A stretch of 64,000 nt of DNA from Phragmites australis (lineage: Eukaryota; Streptophyta; Magnoliopsida; Poales; Poaceae): positions 9,938,501-10,002,500 of the forward strand of contig NC_084934.1 of NCBI RefSeq assembly GCF_958298935.1. The letters run 5' to 3'. A program made the position numbers and the translations under genes. The notes beneath the pieces were generated by a model. The model saw nothing but the letters and a program-made list of their open reading frames with translations. It had not been told where the DNA came from and did not search any database. Below, piece after piece: positions 12,139-23,452 of this stretch (position 1 is the stretch's first letter; the number at the start of each line of letters is the position of its first letter).

Positions 12139-13143
12139 TGTTGGGGGGTATGGTACCGTACTGGTTCTCTGACTTTCCATTGGCTTCGGCTAGCCTTGAA
12201 AAACCCAGAATAAGGATGAACAACTCTAACTTACATCTACCCCCGGGCCTCAGGTATCATATACGCCACCAAAATAAAGAGCCTTGAATATTAGAAGAAA
12301 AGCACCTATACCTAACAAAATTAAGTAATCTGGGAGACTTCTTACTCCAATTAAATTATTTCATTTTTAAGTCGGAACCTTAGGTGGTTCTCGGAAGAAG
12401 ATAGCGAAAAAAATTATCCCTTAAGTCGAAACTAAAAGGAATCCCCACTACCTCCTTGAATGAGAGATGTCCTGAACCACTAGACGATAGGGGCATCACT
12501 AGACGATAGCACCATATACAACCACTCGTCATTATACTATAATGATAGTATGAGCAGTTTTTTTGGAATTGTCAATATACTCGAAGAGTATAACTAGATC
12601 AAAACAACTAATAAAGAAGTGGTTTTGGAATTTGTATTGCAAAGACAGAGTCGAAGGGAAGGCCAACAATAAGTATGGGCACCGAAGGTCTCGGAGGGCA
12701 CACCGAAGGTCAGGAGGATCCACCGAAGTTAACACGGAGCGCCCGAAGAGCCACTTGGCGACGGATGAATAGCAGAAATCGGAACACCTCTGCCGAGGAT
12801 GTGAACGAGAAGCGAAAGGTCATCAGGGAGGAGCGAAGGACCCGAAGGAAACCAAGCTGAAGGGAAGCCCAAAGGTGGTCAGCCCTGGTGTTAAAGGATT
12901 GTCTGACATGCACTACTGTAGCCCTGCATCATATCCTGTTTGATGTAACATTGTAATAGTATAGTGGTTGTAATACTCCTAGAATATTTTAACAATATTT
13001 TAAAGAACAGGGCTTTAATGTAATGATGATTGAGGTGGTTGAGTTATGATTATAAATAACCCTACCCAATTGATGTGACATGAGATGAGCAATCAATACA
13101 CCATTAATTACTAGTTCACTGTATTATGATTGAGATCACAACA
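12139..13143 (+). repeat. 5' LTR of the Tat-like element
   Basis: The LTR runs from TGTTGGGG at 12139 to ACAACA at 13143, about 1.0 kb, with TG...CA ends. A run of accgaagg/cgaagg motifs at 12680-12860 is typical of these LTRs. The exact 3' end could be 13140 or 13143. Confidence 0.5.
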
Positions 13144-13179
13144 TTTGATGTCGTCCGTGGGGATTGAACCCACAACCAT

Positions 13180-14110
13180 GTGGTGATCCATAATGACACC
13201 AAAGACTAGGAAGGGAAAGCGAAGGAGGCGGAGGATATCGAAGATGCCCCCCCCCCCCCTGAACAGCAAGGAGAGACCACAGGGGCCGAAGGCGCCGAAG
13301 CTTCGACCGAGGTCCCCTGAGCTGAAGCACCAAGAGATGGCAGAGCTAGAGCTGGAGCTGGTGAAGCGACAAAACCAAAAGTTCAAGAGGACTGCAGAGC
13401 CATAGCCCATGAAGACAAAAACGCTTAATACAAGCGGTAGGCGGAAGAGGCAAACAAACAGATACAAGGGTTACGTGAAGAGCTCAGGTTCCTTCATCAG
13501 TCCATGTCCTCTCAGCAAGGACCTTCAGAGGGACTTAGTGGAAGTAGGGACCCGGAAGTGCCCCTTCAATAGGCATCGGAAAAGCCCATCTGCCTGTGGG
13601 TGATAGACCAAAATTCTTCGCTGCTTCCGGGTTTGCAAGCACAACCATGGCCTTCGAGGTTCAAAATGTTGCGACTGCACTTGTACAATAGCGAAATGAA
13701 CCCGAGGGAGTTCATCATGAGCTTCAAAGCCAGGGTGGAGTCTACGGGGGGAGGCAACTCAACCATGGCTAAGGCCTTCATCCTCGCCATCAAAGGAATA
13801 GCTTTCTTGTGGTATACTTCCCTTCCTCTAGAAAATTAACTCTTGGGAACAACTTCGAGAAGCATTGTTCTCCCACTTCCAGGGCAACTATGTAGCTCCG
13901 GTCACTGTCGGGGATTTGTTTCTGGTAAAGTAGGAGGGCCTAAAGGAATCCATCTGTCATTTTGTGCGAGTGAAGTATCAAGCGAAGGGTCTCAATGACG
14001 ATATGGTGATAGACGTGGGAAGCTAGGGGCTTCAGGCCGGGGCATGCGAAGGCCTATCACTACGGCGCTTCGGCTTCAGGGCAGCAACGGAGGAATATGC
14101 ATCGTCGATA
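13180..14110 (+). pseudogene. Tat-like gag relic
   Basis: The frame at 13600-13839 reads like the plant retrotransposon gag domain: WPSRFKMLRLHLYNSEMNPR, then REFIMSFKARVESTGGG, then MAKAFILAIKGIAFLWYTSL. The following bases continue the domain in another frame (SWEQLREALFSHFQGNY and onward) past stops near 13838 and 13930. Upstream, 13193-13405 encodes the charged, Pro-rich gag N-terminus. There are several stops and frameshifts, so no product is expected. Confidence 0.7.
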
Positions 14111-14567
14111 TTAACCTCTATGGTCTTCCTTTACTGCGAAAGCTCTAGAGGTGCCTAGCATGACCCGTAGGGAAGGCCGCACACACTCATGATGTGGTTT
14201 AGCCATGGGGCCTTCACCTTCACTGATAGTTCATCATGCTCAAGCCATGTGTATGGCCCAAGCAAGGTCTCTGTGGCCGCCTCCACTCTTCAACACTCTA
14301 ACAAAGAAAGCAGTTATACAAAAATCAAATTCAAAGAGACACCAAAGGAGACCTTTGTACTTACCCGACGCCCCTTCACAATCGATGTTGAACAATCAAA
14401 GCTCATCCACGGTGCCGGTGGATGGGCCATCAAACTTCCATTAGAAGTATGGTTTGATAATATTAATAAATATAATAAGAGTTTTGTTTAAGTAAAATCA
14501 GTCTCTACAACATAGACTTCTTCCTAGAGTCTTGTGCTTCTCTCTTATCTATTCTCTACTCTATCAG

Positions 14568-15560
14568 ATGGTCAACACCAGGAGCAACCTCAGAAGTAGT
14601 GACAACCGCACAGAAACCCTGCCTCCACCACCACCTCCGATGACCATGGAGCAGCTTATGGTTATGCAAACCTAGATCTTGCAAGGGATGGCCCCAGACA
14701 ATGGTTGGCATGCAACAGACTACTCAGAATCAGCCACCCTCATAGCTCCACTACTACAACCAGTCCTAGTTGGGGGAGTTCATGAGGACTAAGCCACCTA
14801 TGTTCTCTCACACCACTGAACCGCTCGATGCAGATGACTGGCTTAAGACAATTAAGAAGAAATTGTTGATCACCCAATGCAATGATCATGAGAAGATTAG
14901 GTATGCTGCACATCAACTCACCGGTCCTGCCACTGATTGATGGGATGCATTCTGCAATGCCTATGAGGATCATGAGTCAGTCACTTGGACAGAATTCAAG
15001 GAAGCTTTTCGTCGTCATCATGTACCGGCAAGCACTATCGCTATGATGAAGAAGGAGTTCTGCAACCTGAAGCAAGGGTCTATGTCAGTAAATGAGTATG
15101 TCAACCAGTTTACTCAACTCTCAAGGTATGCACTAGAGGATGTTGACACTGATGAGAAGAAACAGGAGTGTTTCTTAGATGGATTGGCCTATAGGATGCA
15201 TGCTCAGTTAAGCACCCATGACTACCCAGATTTTCAGCATTTGGTAAACAAGGCACTAGTATTGAAAGACAAACGTCATATGCTCGGTGAAGATCGCAAG
15301 AGAAGAATGGCCTCACAAGGGCAACACTTAGGCAGTAACTCTCACCCATGCACCATGCTGCACCAGGGACAACAATAGTTGTCTGCTCAGTTTAGACTTC
15401 AAGCAGTAGCACCTCGTCCCATGAATCAACAACATCACTCTAACACATCTACAACACACTAGCCCGAGCCAAGAACGTTAACCCACTGGTTACAACTGGA
15501 CGCATATGTTTCAACTATCATGAGATTGGACACTGTACAAATTAGTGTCCTACGAGGAGG
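14568..15560 (+). pseudogene. Chromovirus gag relic
   Basis: The start is ATGGTCAACACCAGG at 14568. After a Pro-rich stretch and stops, the capsid-like part reads TTEPLDADDWLKTIKKKL, LTGPATD*WDAF and the 15043-15378 frame (MMKKEFCNLKQGSMSVNEYV and onward). The zinc knuckle near 15508-15545 has lost its second cysteine (CFNYHEIGHC) and is followed by a stop. It is non-functional. Confidence 0.75.
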
Positions 15561-15719
15561 TAGAACTAGACCCTGGTCCCTTTCAACTTGAACACACCAA
15601 TGAAGACACCTGCTCCAACTCAGAACCGCAATCAGTATTAGACACCTGCACTACCCAACAAAGCCCAACAAAACCATGTGAAGGGACATGTGAACCACGT
15701 CTCCACAGAAGAAGATCAG

Positions 15720-18234
15720 GATGCACCTGACATCGTACTTGGTATGTTCTTTATAAAGTCATCCCCTGCATCTATTTTATTTGATTCTGGAGCCTCGCGT
15801 TCGTTCATTACATCTAAGTATATGGCTAGGCATAGTTTGCCGGTAACAACCTTGAAATATAAGATGCTAATTAGCTCACCTGGTGGAGAAATAAGAGCTA
15901 GTCTTCTCTGCCCTATGTTAAATCTTAAATTAAGGGAGGGGGGTAGAGTTCCTAGCCAACCTCATCATCCTGGAATCAGATGGGATCGATGTGATTCTTG
16001 GAATGGATTGGCTAGCAAAGTTCAAAGGAGTAATAGAGTGTGCCAGAAGGGCAGTCACCCTGGAAAACAGAGAGGGCATCAAGATAGAGTTTGTGGAAGA
16101 CACACCATCAGTAGAGGAATGCAAGCTAAACCATCTTGAAGGATCGACAGTGGACCAGATACGGATAGTCTGTGAGTTTCCAAACATGTTCCCTGATGAA
16201 TTGCAAATATGCCACCAGATCGAGACATTGAGTTTGTAATTGATCTTGTGCCTGGAACTATGCCTATTGCTAAGAGACCCTATAGGATGTCTGCTAACGA
16301 CCTAGCCAAATTGAAGAAGCAAATTCAAGAACTGTTAGAGAAAGGTTATGTTCTCCCTAGTACCTCACCATGGGGAGCACTTGTACTCTTCATGCAAAAG
16401 AAAGATGGAAGCCAAAGGATGTGTATAGACTACCGAGCACTTAATGATGTCACAATAAAAAATAAGTATCCCTTACCCATAATCAAAGATCTGTTCAATC
16501 AACTTACTGGAGATTGAGTGTTTTCAAAGATAGACTTAAGGTCAGGACACCATCAGCTAAAGATTCAAAAATCGGATATACCCAAGACAACATTCATCAC
16601 CCGGTACAGATTATATGAGTTTACGGTTACGTTGTTCGGACTAACTAATGCTCCAACTTACTTCAGGTACCTCATGAATAAGTTTTTCATGGAGTATCTG
16701 GATAAGTTGTCATGATGTCTATTGATGACATATTGGTTTACTCTAAGAGTGAAGAAGAACATGAAGATCATCTAAGAAAAATCTTGGGAAAGCTTAGAGA
16801 ATATTAGCTATATGCTAAGCTCAGCAAGTGTGAGTTTTGGTTAACAGAGGTACCATTTCTTGGACACATTCTATCTACCGGAGGAGTTGCAGTAGGCCCA
16901 AGTAAGGTGAAGGATGTGTTAAATTGGAAACCACCTACCAGCGTTACAGAAGTGAGAAGTTTTCTTGATCTAACAGGCTATTACCATCGTTTCATAGAAG
17001 GATTCTCGAAGATAGCCAAGCCACCCACAGAGTTGCTAAAGAAGGAAAAGAGGTATGAATGGACAAGTGCTTGTGAAGCAAGTTTCAATGAGCTTAATAA
17101 AAAGTTAACTACAGCCCCGGTGCTAGTGTTGCCTGATATCCAGAAGAACTTTGACATATACTATGATGTATCTTGACAAGGTATTGGATGTGTTTTGGTG
17201 CAAGAAGGACAAGTAGTAGCTTATGCTTTGAGATAGTTGAGGACTCATAAGAAGAATTATCAACTCATGACTTAGAATTAGCAGCAGCGGTACATGTTTT
17301 AAAAATATGGAGGAATTATCTCATGGGAAAAAGATGTGAGATATATATAGATCATAAGAGCTTGAAGTATATATTCACACAAACGGATCTGAACTTGAGG
17401 CAATGTAGATGGCTAGAATTGATCAAGGACTATGATGTGGGAATTCATTATCACCCGGGAAAGGCAAACATGGTTGCAGACGAGTTAAGTCAGAAAATAT
17501 ACAGTACCATGACTATGTTACAAGAAGCTGAACCAACTTTATGTGAAGAATTCCAGCACCTTAACCTAGGTTTTGTTATCGATTTAGAGGTAGTAACCAT
17601 AGAAGTGGAACCTACTCTGGATGAGGACATTTGGAAAGGACAAGCAAGAGATGAAAATATTAAAGGGATTAAAGAGAATATTAAAGCAGGCAAAGCCCTA
17701 AAATTCTTAGAGGACAAGAAAGGCATAGTATGGTTTGGCAAGTGCATCTATGTACCAGGCCAGAAAGAGCTAAAGGAGATAGTCATAAGAGAAGCCCATG
17801 AGTTAGCTTACTCTATTCACCCAGGTAGTACCAAGTTGTACCAAGATCGGAAGGACCGCTATCGGTGGCCTAGTATGAAGCGAGAAATAACTAAGTATGT
17901 GGCAATGTGTGACTTGTGCCAACGTGTGAAAGCAGAACATCAGAAACCAAGCTAGAAGACGTGCATAATGTGTATCGCAGCTAAAAAGTGTTTGTGAGTA
18001 CCCGAGGAACAGTTACCCTTGGAAGAGGTGGACCCACAAGAGGATTTCACTTATTCGGAATGCCGGGTCAAGATTCTGGAAATGGCAGAGCAACTGACTC
18101 GGAGAAAGGTCATATGTATGTGTAAAGTACAGTGGAGTCACCATGCTGAAGATGAAGCAACATCGGAACAAGAAGAAGAGCTAAAGGCAAAGTTTCCTCA
18201 CATGTTTGGAGATCAGCCCGAATCTCGGGGATGA
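15720..18234 (+). pseudogene. Chromovirus pol relic: PR, RT, RNase H, partial INT, chromodomain
   Basis: Protease: FDSGASRSF near 15780, then a frameshift before MDWLAKFKG near 16000. RT: 16209-16715, with [20 protein letters not shown], a stop at 16515-16517, then [14 protein letters not shown] and LFGLTNAP. The catalytic box reads MSIDDILVYSK near 16712-16745. Connection and RNase H: 16907-17480, with two or three stops. Integrase [15 protein letters not shown] to CDLCQRVK (about 17797-17930), intact. The catalytic core is absent: about 50 bp after AEHQKPS (ending near 17955), the frame is at LEEVDPQEDFTYSECRVKIL in the C-terminal chromodomain side (18019-18234). Confidence 0.85.
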
Positions 18235-18258
18235 GATTCCTTTAAGGGGTGTAGGTTT

Positions 18259-20850
18259 TGTAATAGCCCAAATTCTCAAAACAAAGTAAGTTAAAAACTT
18301 TTTTCCAAAGGAAATAAAAGAGTTATGCAAAACTAAATAATCCTAGTGTGTGTGTGTGTGTGTATTTGTTTGTTGTTTGATTGATTGATTATGTGAGCTA
18401 ATATAAGAATATATATATATATATATATAGTATATATTGTATAAGTTCAAGTATACATGTGTATATATACGAGAGAAAATAGAAAAGGAAAAGGAAAAGC
18501 TTTTTGAGTTATAGGCTGAGGCCCATCTCTCTTTCTCTCTTCCTATCTTCTCTCTGTTCGGCCCACCCAACCAAATTGTCTCAGCCCACTATCTCCTCTC
18601 CCCTCTCTTCTCTGCTCAGTGTAGCAACAGCATTAGCCAGCCATCGTCGTGTGCCGCCTTGTCTGAGCTAGAGATCGATCGCCCAACCAACAAACAGGAT
18701 CGCCAGGACTTCTAGAAGTTCAAGCCCGCATCGGATTGGTCAAAGCCCGAGCCAAACCAGAGATGTGCAGGAGAGTTCTAGCACCGGCCGCACGGTACCT
18801 CAATTAAATTCACGAGATTGCATCGGAGATAAGCTACAGAGTAAAAGGAGGAAGAATCTCGAGGCTATACGTGAGCTTTTTCCCAAGAGATAGGAGTCCA
18901 AGCTTGTTTGAACTGATGGAATCATAGTTCGGATCGTTGTCGCCGTCTCTTTTCAAATCCGAGTAGAATTGGAGATAGGGAGCCTCCTATGTATAAATAT
19001 GCACCCTACACCCTCCTCAAAGCATCCCGACGAGTGCCTAAGCTTAAAGCCACCACTCGCTATCGCTAGCCTCAATCACGCACCGTCAACGACAACCTGT
19101 AACCCAGCCGTGTTCGTTGTGAGCACGTGGTCATTTTCCGTCACTTGTCAGAGTGTTTGGAGCACGACGACGAGCTTTTCACCGCTCGCTGGTGACGTGC
19201 TGCCGTGGAAGCCCTCTGAGCCACCATCCTCGTCGTCGAGAACAAAGGAGACCAAGGTGAACCGTCCGATCCAAAACCAATGGCCGAGATGTCATCACCA
19301 TACCGCTTCGGTTCATAATCCAAGTCAGTTGGTGATGTGGCAGCCACGTCAGCGCTTGAGGCCAACGTGCCCGCCATGTCATCAAGCCACCTCAGCGTGT
19401 AGTGCCGAGTCAGCAACCTTGTCAACGTTGTTTTTCTTTTTAGTTGTTTTAATTACTATGTTGACATCATAATTGATGTATATTGAGCAATAAATAATTT
19501 TCTAGTGTAAAAATAATTCTAAAATAATAATAATTAGGGAATTAATTTCCAATAAATTTTAATAATGTTTTATAGGTTTATTTAATTCTGTTTAATAATT
19601 TTATATAGTTTATAATTCAAATAAATGATAGAAAATTCCAGAAAAATCCCAAAAAATCATAGATGGCTTTGGAAAATTCTAGAAAATTCCTAGCAATATA
19701 ATTTAATTTGTAGATAATCTTGATGGTCCTGTTTTAATCTTTAGAAAATCATAACTTGTTAACTGTAGCCGTTCTTTTACCGAACTATCCAAAAAAGTGT
19801 GATCTTGTATATGATGATGTTTGTTGTGTGATATTTGGTTCTTTTTGGATCTTGGTGTTTATGTGTTGTTGTTTTCGTGTATGTTGTGAGTAGATGCCAA
19901 CGTTCAGGAGGAGAAAGAAGATTTGCAGGATTAGTATTTTCAGGACCCAACTGAGTTCAATGAAGGCAAATTGTGCTCTTGATCATATTTATCCTAATTT
20001 TACAAATATTTTATTTTACAAACATGCATGCTAATAATATATTGGGAATCCCATGAGTTAGGCTTTACCCTAGTTTTCCCTTATCATCCTTATCGCCATA
20101 GTATGGTTTTGGATTATGGAACGGTACATGATGCTTAGCCTTGGATTAAGATGGTGATAATGATAATTGTTCCACCAACATGATAATGGTCCTATGTAAC
20201 AATGATAAAATATGATGAAATAATTTTTTTAGCAACATGGCATAGGGATTTGAGTATGTGGTATGACGAGATGTATGATCGGGAAAGTGGTAGCCTTGCT
20301 CAATTCTAAGGACAGGTTCATGGGGTGACCTTTCTATGTTTATAGTACCATCACAAGCCTGGTATAGGATGGGCCTAACCAAGTAATTTGCTTTACTCAT
20401 AGCATAGTGTAGACTAAACAGATGAATGGGGAAAGGAAGGGTGTACTTCCTTAAATCTGAAAGGCGTAAGAGAGGGCTTCCATTGTTGAAGTGGAATCAC
20501 GTGGCAGTGAAATCTTAGCTAATAGACATGTGCTGAGAGGGGTATTGTAAAGGCTTTGTAGTGGATTCCAAGAGCACACCTTGATAGTGTGTAAGAGTTT
20601 TTCGTCGGCCAATGCTCAGTAAAATGGGAAGAAACGTCTTGTGGGTAGTGTACAACCTCTGTAGAGTGTTAAAACTGATTAATCAATCATGCTACAGTCA
20701 CAAGCGGCATTGAAAACCTACCATGATTAAAACTTGATGTTTTGGTTAGTTGGTCAACTGTGATGGAAAAATCATTGTTGAGGGTGGTCAATCATAGTGG
20801 TGGGAGCTATTTTGTGACTTGTTCTTAAAATTTATTTTTCCATTTGGATT
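18259..20850 (+). repeat. 3' LTR of the chromovirus
   Basis: A polypurine-like tract (TTTAAGGGG, 18241-18249) precedes TGTAATAGCCCAAATTC at 18259. The LTR holds Pro/Ser-coding spurious frames, an AT-rich body at 19450-19750 and the conserved stretch around TTTGCAGGATTAG (19922). No typical CA end with flanking duplication was located; the end is placed where similarity to this LTR type seems to fade, before the host exons. Confidence 0.55.
18346..18430. repeat. TG and AT microsatellites in the LTR
   Basis: A (TG)9-type run at 18346-18363 is followed by an AT dinucleotide run at about 18409-18430. Confidence 0.9.
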
Positions 20851-21100
20851 TTGTCCTTGTACTAATCATATCTAGTTAACACTGGCAAAGTCACAATCTG
20901 TAGTTTCAAAGGATGACATGATAGGGCCCCTTTTCAATATTTCAACTTCATTACATAGTATATGCAGTCATAATGCATAGCAGTTGAATATAGGTCCCTA
21001 GTTGTAATGCGTAACAGTTTATTGGGGATATCTATTCTGCTGCAACTATTAAACATATGTATCTCTTTTTCTGTTTTTTAATACATTTTTTTTGTCACAG

Positions 21101-22244
21101 TACATTGTTGCGAGGAGAAACTACTGGAGCATGTACAGAAAGGTTGCTCCATCTTCTGTATCACACCATATCTGTATTGAATCGTTTATTCTTTGTTCTC
21201 AGAAAATGTTTTTGTAACTTTCTTGCAGTAAAATGGTTGTGTTGCCCAAATTGACTCAGATTGGCACGACATGAACTGTGCATTTCTTTTGTTCCTTTAG
21301 CATTCCTTCGTTTCACCCTCGTTTATTTTCTATGTGGCATTATGAAACATGAGAAGAACATGTTTACTGGAAGCATTCTATTTTACTGTCATACTCGCAT
21401 CATCTTATTAACACACACAATATAGCACCTTATATTTTGGTCAAAGATTGTGATTCCAAATGTTCACTGGAGATGTGTTACTAACCTGCCATCCTTTACT
21501 GTAACTTTTTTGTGATTTTCCAATCTTTTGCTCAGCTAAATCATTGCTTAAGGAGCTGCAATATAGATATGGTGTAATACAAAAAGCCAGTCTGAGTAGT
21601 CTAAGAGCTACAAACCTTTGTAGTCAGGTGTGAATTCTCTGTGGGAGTCTAATTTCCCTATATTTCTTGTTGTGTTCAATAAAAATTCGATCAAACCAGG
21701 AGAAACTAAGTGACATTATAAATAAGAAGAAATAGGCATCCAAATTCGAGTCGAAGAAGACTCAAACTTAAATAGTCTAGTCGTACATCCACACCCTCAA
21801 CCAACTGATTTAGACTAAGTTATTTTTTGTTGTGTTCAGTAGTGTCATGATGCTATGGTGTGTAAGGACCAGATTTAAGCATCCTTGAAACAGAATTGAA
21901 AGCCACTTGACCTGATTTTTCCATGTACCAGGACGTGCAGAAGCCTGGAGATCAGGTGGACAGCGCAGTATCTTTAGTGAGTGTGATGGTGCTGGTTAAC
22001 AATATGTTAAAGCTTGACTATTCAATACAGGCTAGTGAACAATCGTCTACATGTAATTCTTTTCATTTGCTTTCTTTTACCACTTCTTGTCATAGAACTT
22101 ATGCTATCCCTGCAGGAAAATATAGTCAAGGCATTGTGCCTAAAAACATCATCATCAGAGATGGAAGGCTATTGTCTGATGTGGGATTTGCGACCATACA
22201 TCGATGACAATATGATGCAGCTTGCATGGAAATTTATTGCCTAG
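21101..22244 (+). CDS. 3' portion of an unidentified host gene (last four exons)
   Basis: Exons 21101-21142, 21536-21627, 21932-21976 and 22116-22244 are bounded by consensus AG/GT sites. They join without a phase error into about 101 codons ending in TAG (22242-22244). The peptide reads HCCEEKLLEHVQKAKSLLKE, then LQYRYGVIQKASLSSLRATN, and ends GYCLMWDLRPYIDDNMMQLA plus WKFIA. The clean splicing phases argue for a real, recently active gene. I do not recognise the family. The first part is helical and charged, possibly coiled coil. No upstream exons are evident between the chromovirus LTR and 21101, so the 5' part lies beyond the transposon block or is lost. Confidence 0.6.
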
Positions 22245-23039
22245 AAGCTTACAACGTGTGATGCTACTCAAACTGTAGCACACTATGTCGAGAGGTACCA
22301 ACGTACAATAGTGTGTTGGATACTACACAAGCGGTAACATGATAGCTTTTTTTTTTGTTTGTAACCATGGTGCTTTTGATGCGTAGTACTTTGATGGTGA
22401 CGATCCAACAATATGTATGTATGTTAGGTTTTGGCTATTGAAAGTTCCAATTACGTGTGGTCATCCTCCATTGTGAAGCTGAATTGAGTATTTTCACCAT
22501 TTTACACGGAGTACGCTGTTGCAAATAACAGCTGCTTGAATCTGCTTATTCTTCTGCAGGTGCATATCACTTTCATTAAGCGCAATCTGCTTATTCTAAT
22601 TCAAATATCATGGACGATTTTTAGAGAATAGGAGATGTATTCAAAATAAAATGACCCCAAAATAACCTGGAACACAAGTTTTAAAAAGCAGAAGATGAGA
22701 ACAAATTAGCACAATCCCAAATAATATAATTAGAATAGCCTCTTTTTGCAAACGAATATCATTTTCTTTTATAAGTGATCACTCTGAATACAAGTTGAGA
22801 ACAAGGAGGCAGGAAAGTCAAATAACCATAATAATAAAAAACAAAGATAGACAAATGCAAGTAATTAATTGCCAAAAGAAATACGAAAATTATAATAAAA
22901 ATAGCAAAGGGTAAAAAAAAGGCGTGGCCGGTAGGACTCGAACCTGCGCAGGCTATTCAGAGTGTAAGCTAAAGTGTACAAAATCTGCGACTGCAAAGGC
23001 CGCTACGCTGCAAGCCTGCAACCCCTCGGCGTCGACGAT
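22245..23039. other. Intergenic region between two host genes
   Basis: The 795 bp hold the presumed 3' end of the upstream gene and the promoter of the downstream one. No strong TATA box was seen. A tRNA-like relic occupies 22924-22998. Confidence 0.4.
22924..22998 (-). other. tRNA 3'-half-like relic
   Basis: Read on the minus strand, the sequence ends GCAGGTTCGAGTCCTACCGG then CCACGCC, followed at once by a T8 run, a pol III-type terminator. GGTTCGAGTCC is a B-box/T-loop. The 5' half lacks a D-arm and A-box, and the acceptor stem cannot be closed well, so this is not a functional tRNA. It may be a tRNA-derived SINE head or a degenerate tRNA. Confidence 0.3.
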
Positions 23040-23452
23040 ATGGCGGCGGCAGAGCCCTCGTCCTCCGATTCGCCGCCTCCTCCCCTCCGCCGCCGCGCGC
23101 GCCGCCTCATCTTGGACCGCCGGTACGGCTGGATGTAAGAAAACACACACACCACCTGTTCTCTCCCGCGAAGATCCTGTTCTCTCGCGCTCACTTGCTC
23201 TTCTTTCGCTCCGCAGCTTCGACGAGTGGACGGACCCTGCCGACGAAGCCCTCTCTGGCGGCCGCGGAATGTTAGTGCCTGCCCAATTACCGCGCCGGAT
23301 TGGCCTCTTCGGCCGCGGGCGGCCTTCGTCCCGACTTCTTTTGTTCCCCAATCTTGCGTTCCGCACTCGTACTGACTGTTGGACTGTTGCTCTGTTCCAG
23401 GTTCTGCGTGGTGCCCATGGCGCAGTCACTGATGAACGCTTCAGTGTCTTGG
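23040..23452 (+). CDS. 5' exons of an unidentified plant gene
   Basis: Exons 23040-23134, 23217-23270 and 23401-23452 join in frame (phases 2, 2, 0) into 67 codons. They read MAAAEPSSSDSPPPPLRRRA, then RRLILDRRYGWIFDEWTDPA, then DEALSGGRGMFCVVPMAQSL and MNASVSW. The start lies in a GC-rich 5' region with a basic, Ser/Pro-rich N-terminus. The segment RRYGWIFDEWTDPADEALSG looks like a conserved plant domain, but I cannot name it. A donor (TGG|GTAAAT) ends exon 3. I found no convincing further exon in the following 3.6 kb, which includes a LINE, so the gene continues past a long intron or is truncated. Confidence 0.6.

Larger units (their letters stand above)
12139..14490 (+). mobile_element. 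Decayed Ty3/gypsy element, Tat-like
   Basis: It starts TGTTGGGGGGTATGG. A region with CACCGAAGGTC repeats follows, then CACAACATTTGATGTCGTCCGTGGGG, quoted here as the overlapping pieces CACAACATTTGATGTC and GTCGTCCGTGGGG. Grass Tat-lineage elements have the primer-site phrase ACATTTGGCGCCGTCCGTGGGG at this point; here the TGGCGCC core is mutated. A gag relic follows. No pol domains remain and the right side ends against the next gypsy element near 14490, so the element is truncated. The 3' LTR was not found. Confidence 0.6.
14568..20850 (+). mobile_element. Ty3/gypsy chromovirus (Tekay-like), 5' LTR missing, integrase core deleted
   Basis: Gag, protease, reverse transcriptase, RNase H, integrase zinc-binding and chromodomain remnants occur in canonical order on the plus strand, followed by a long 3' LTR from 18259. 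The 5' LTR is absent; the Tat-like relic lies directly upstream of the gag leader. The integrase D-D-E core is missing. Stop codons interrupt every domain. The LTR phrase TGTAATAGCCCAAATTCTCA and the chromodomain-side peptide CKVQWSHHAEDEATSEQEEE are familiar from grass Tekay-type elements. The right end near 20850 is approximate. Confidence 0.85.

Noticed and set aside
22924..22998. Functional tRNA gene
   Set aside because: No D-arm, A-box or closed acceptor stem; reported only as a relic.
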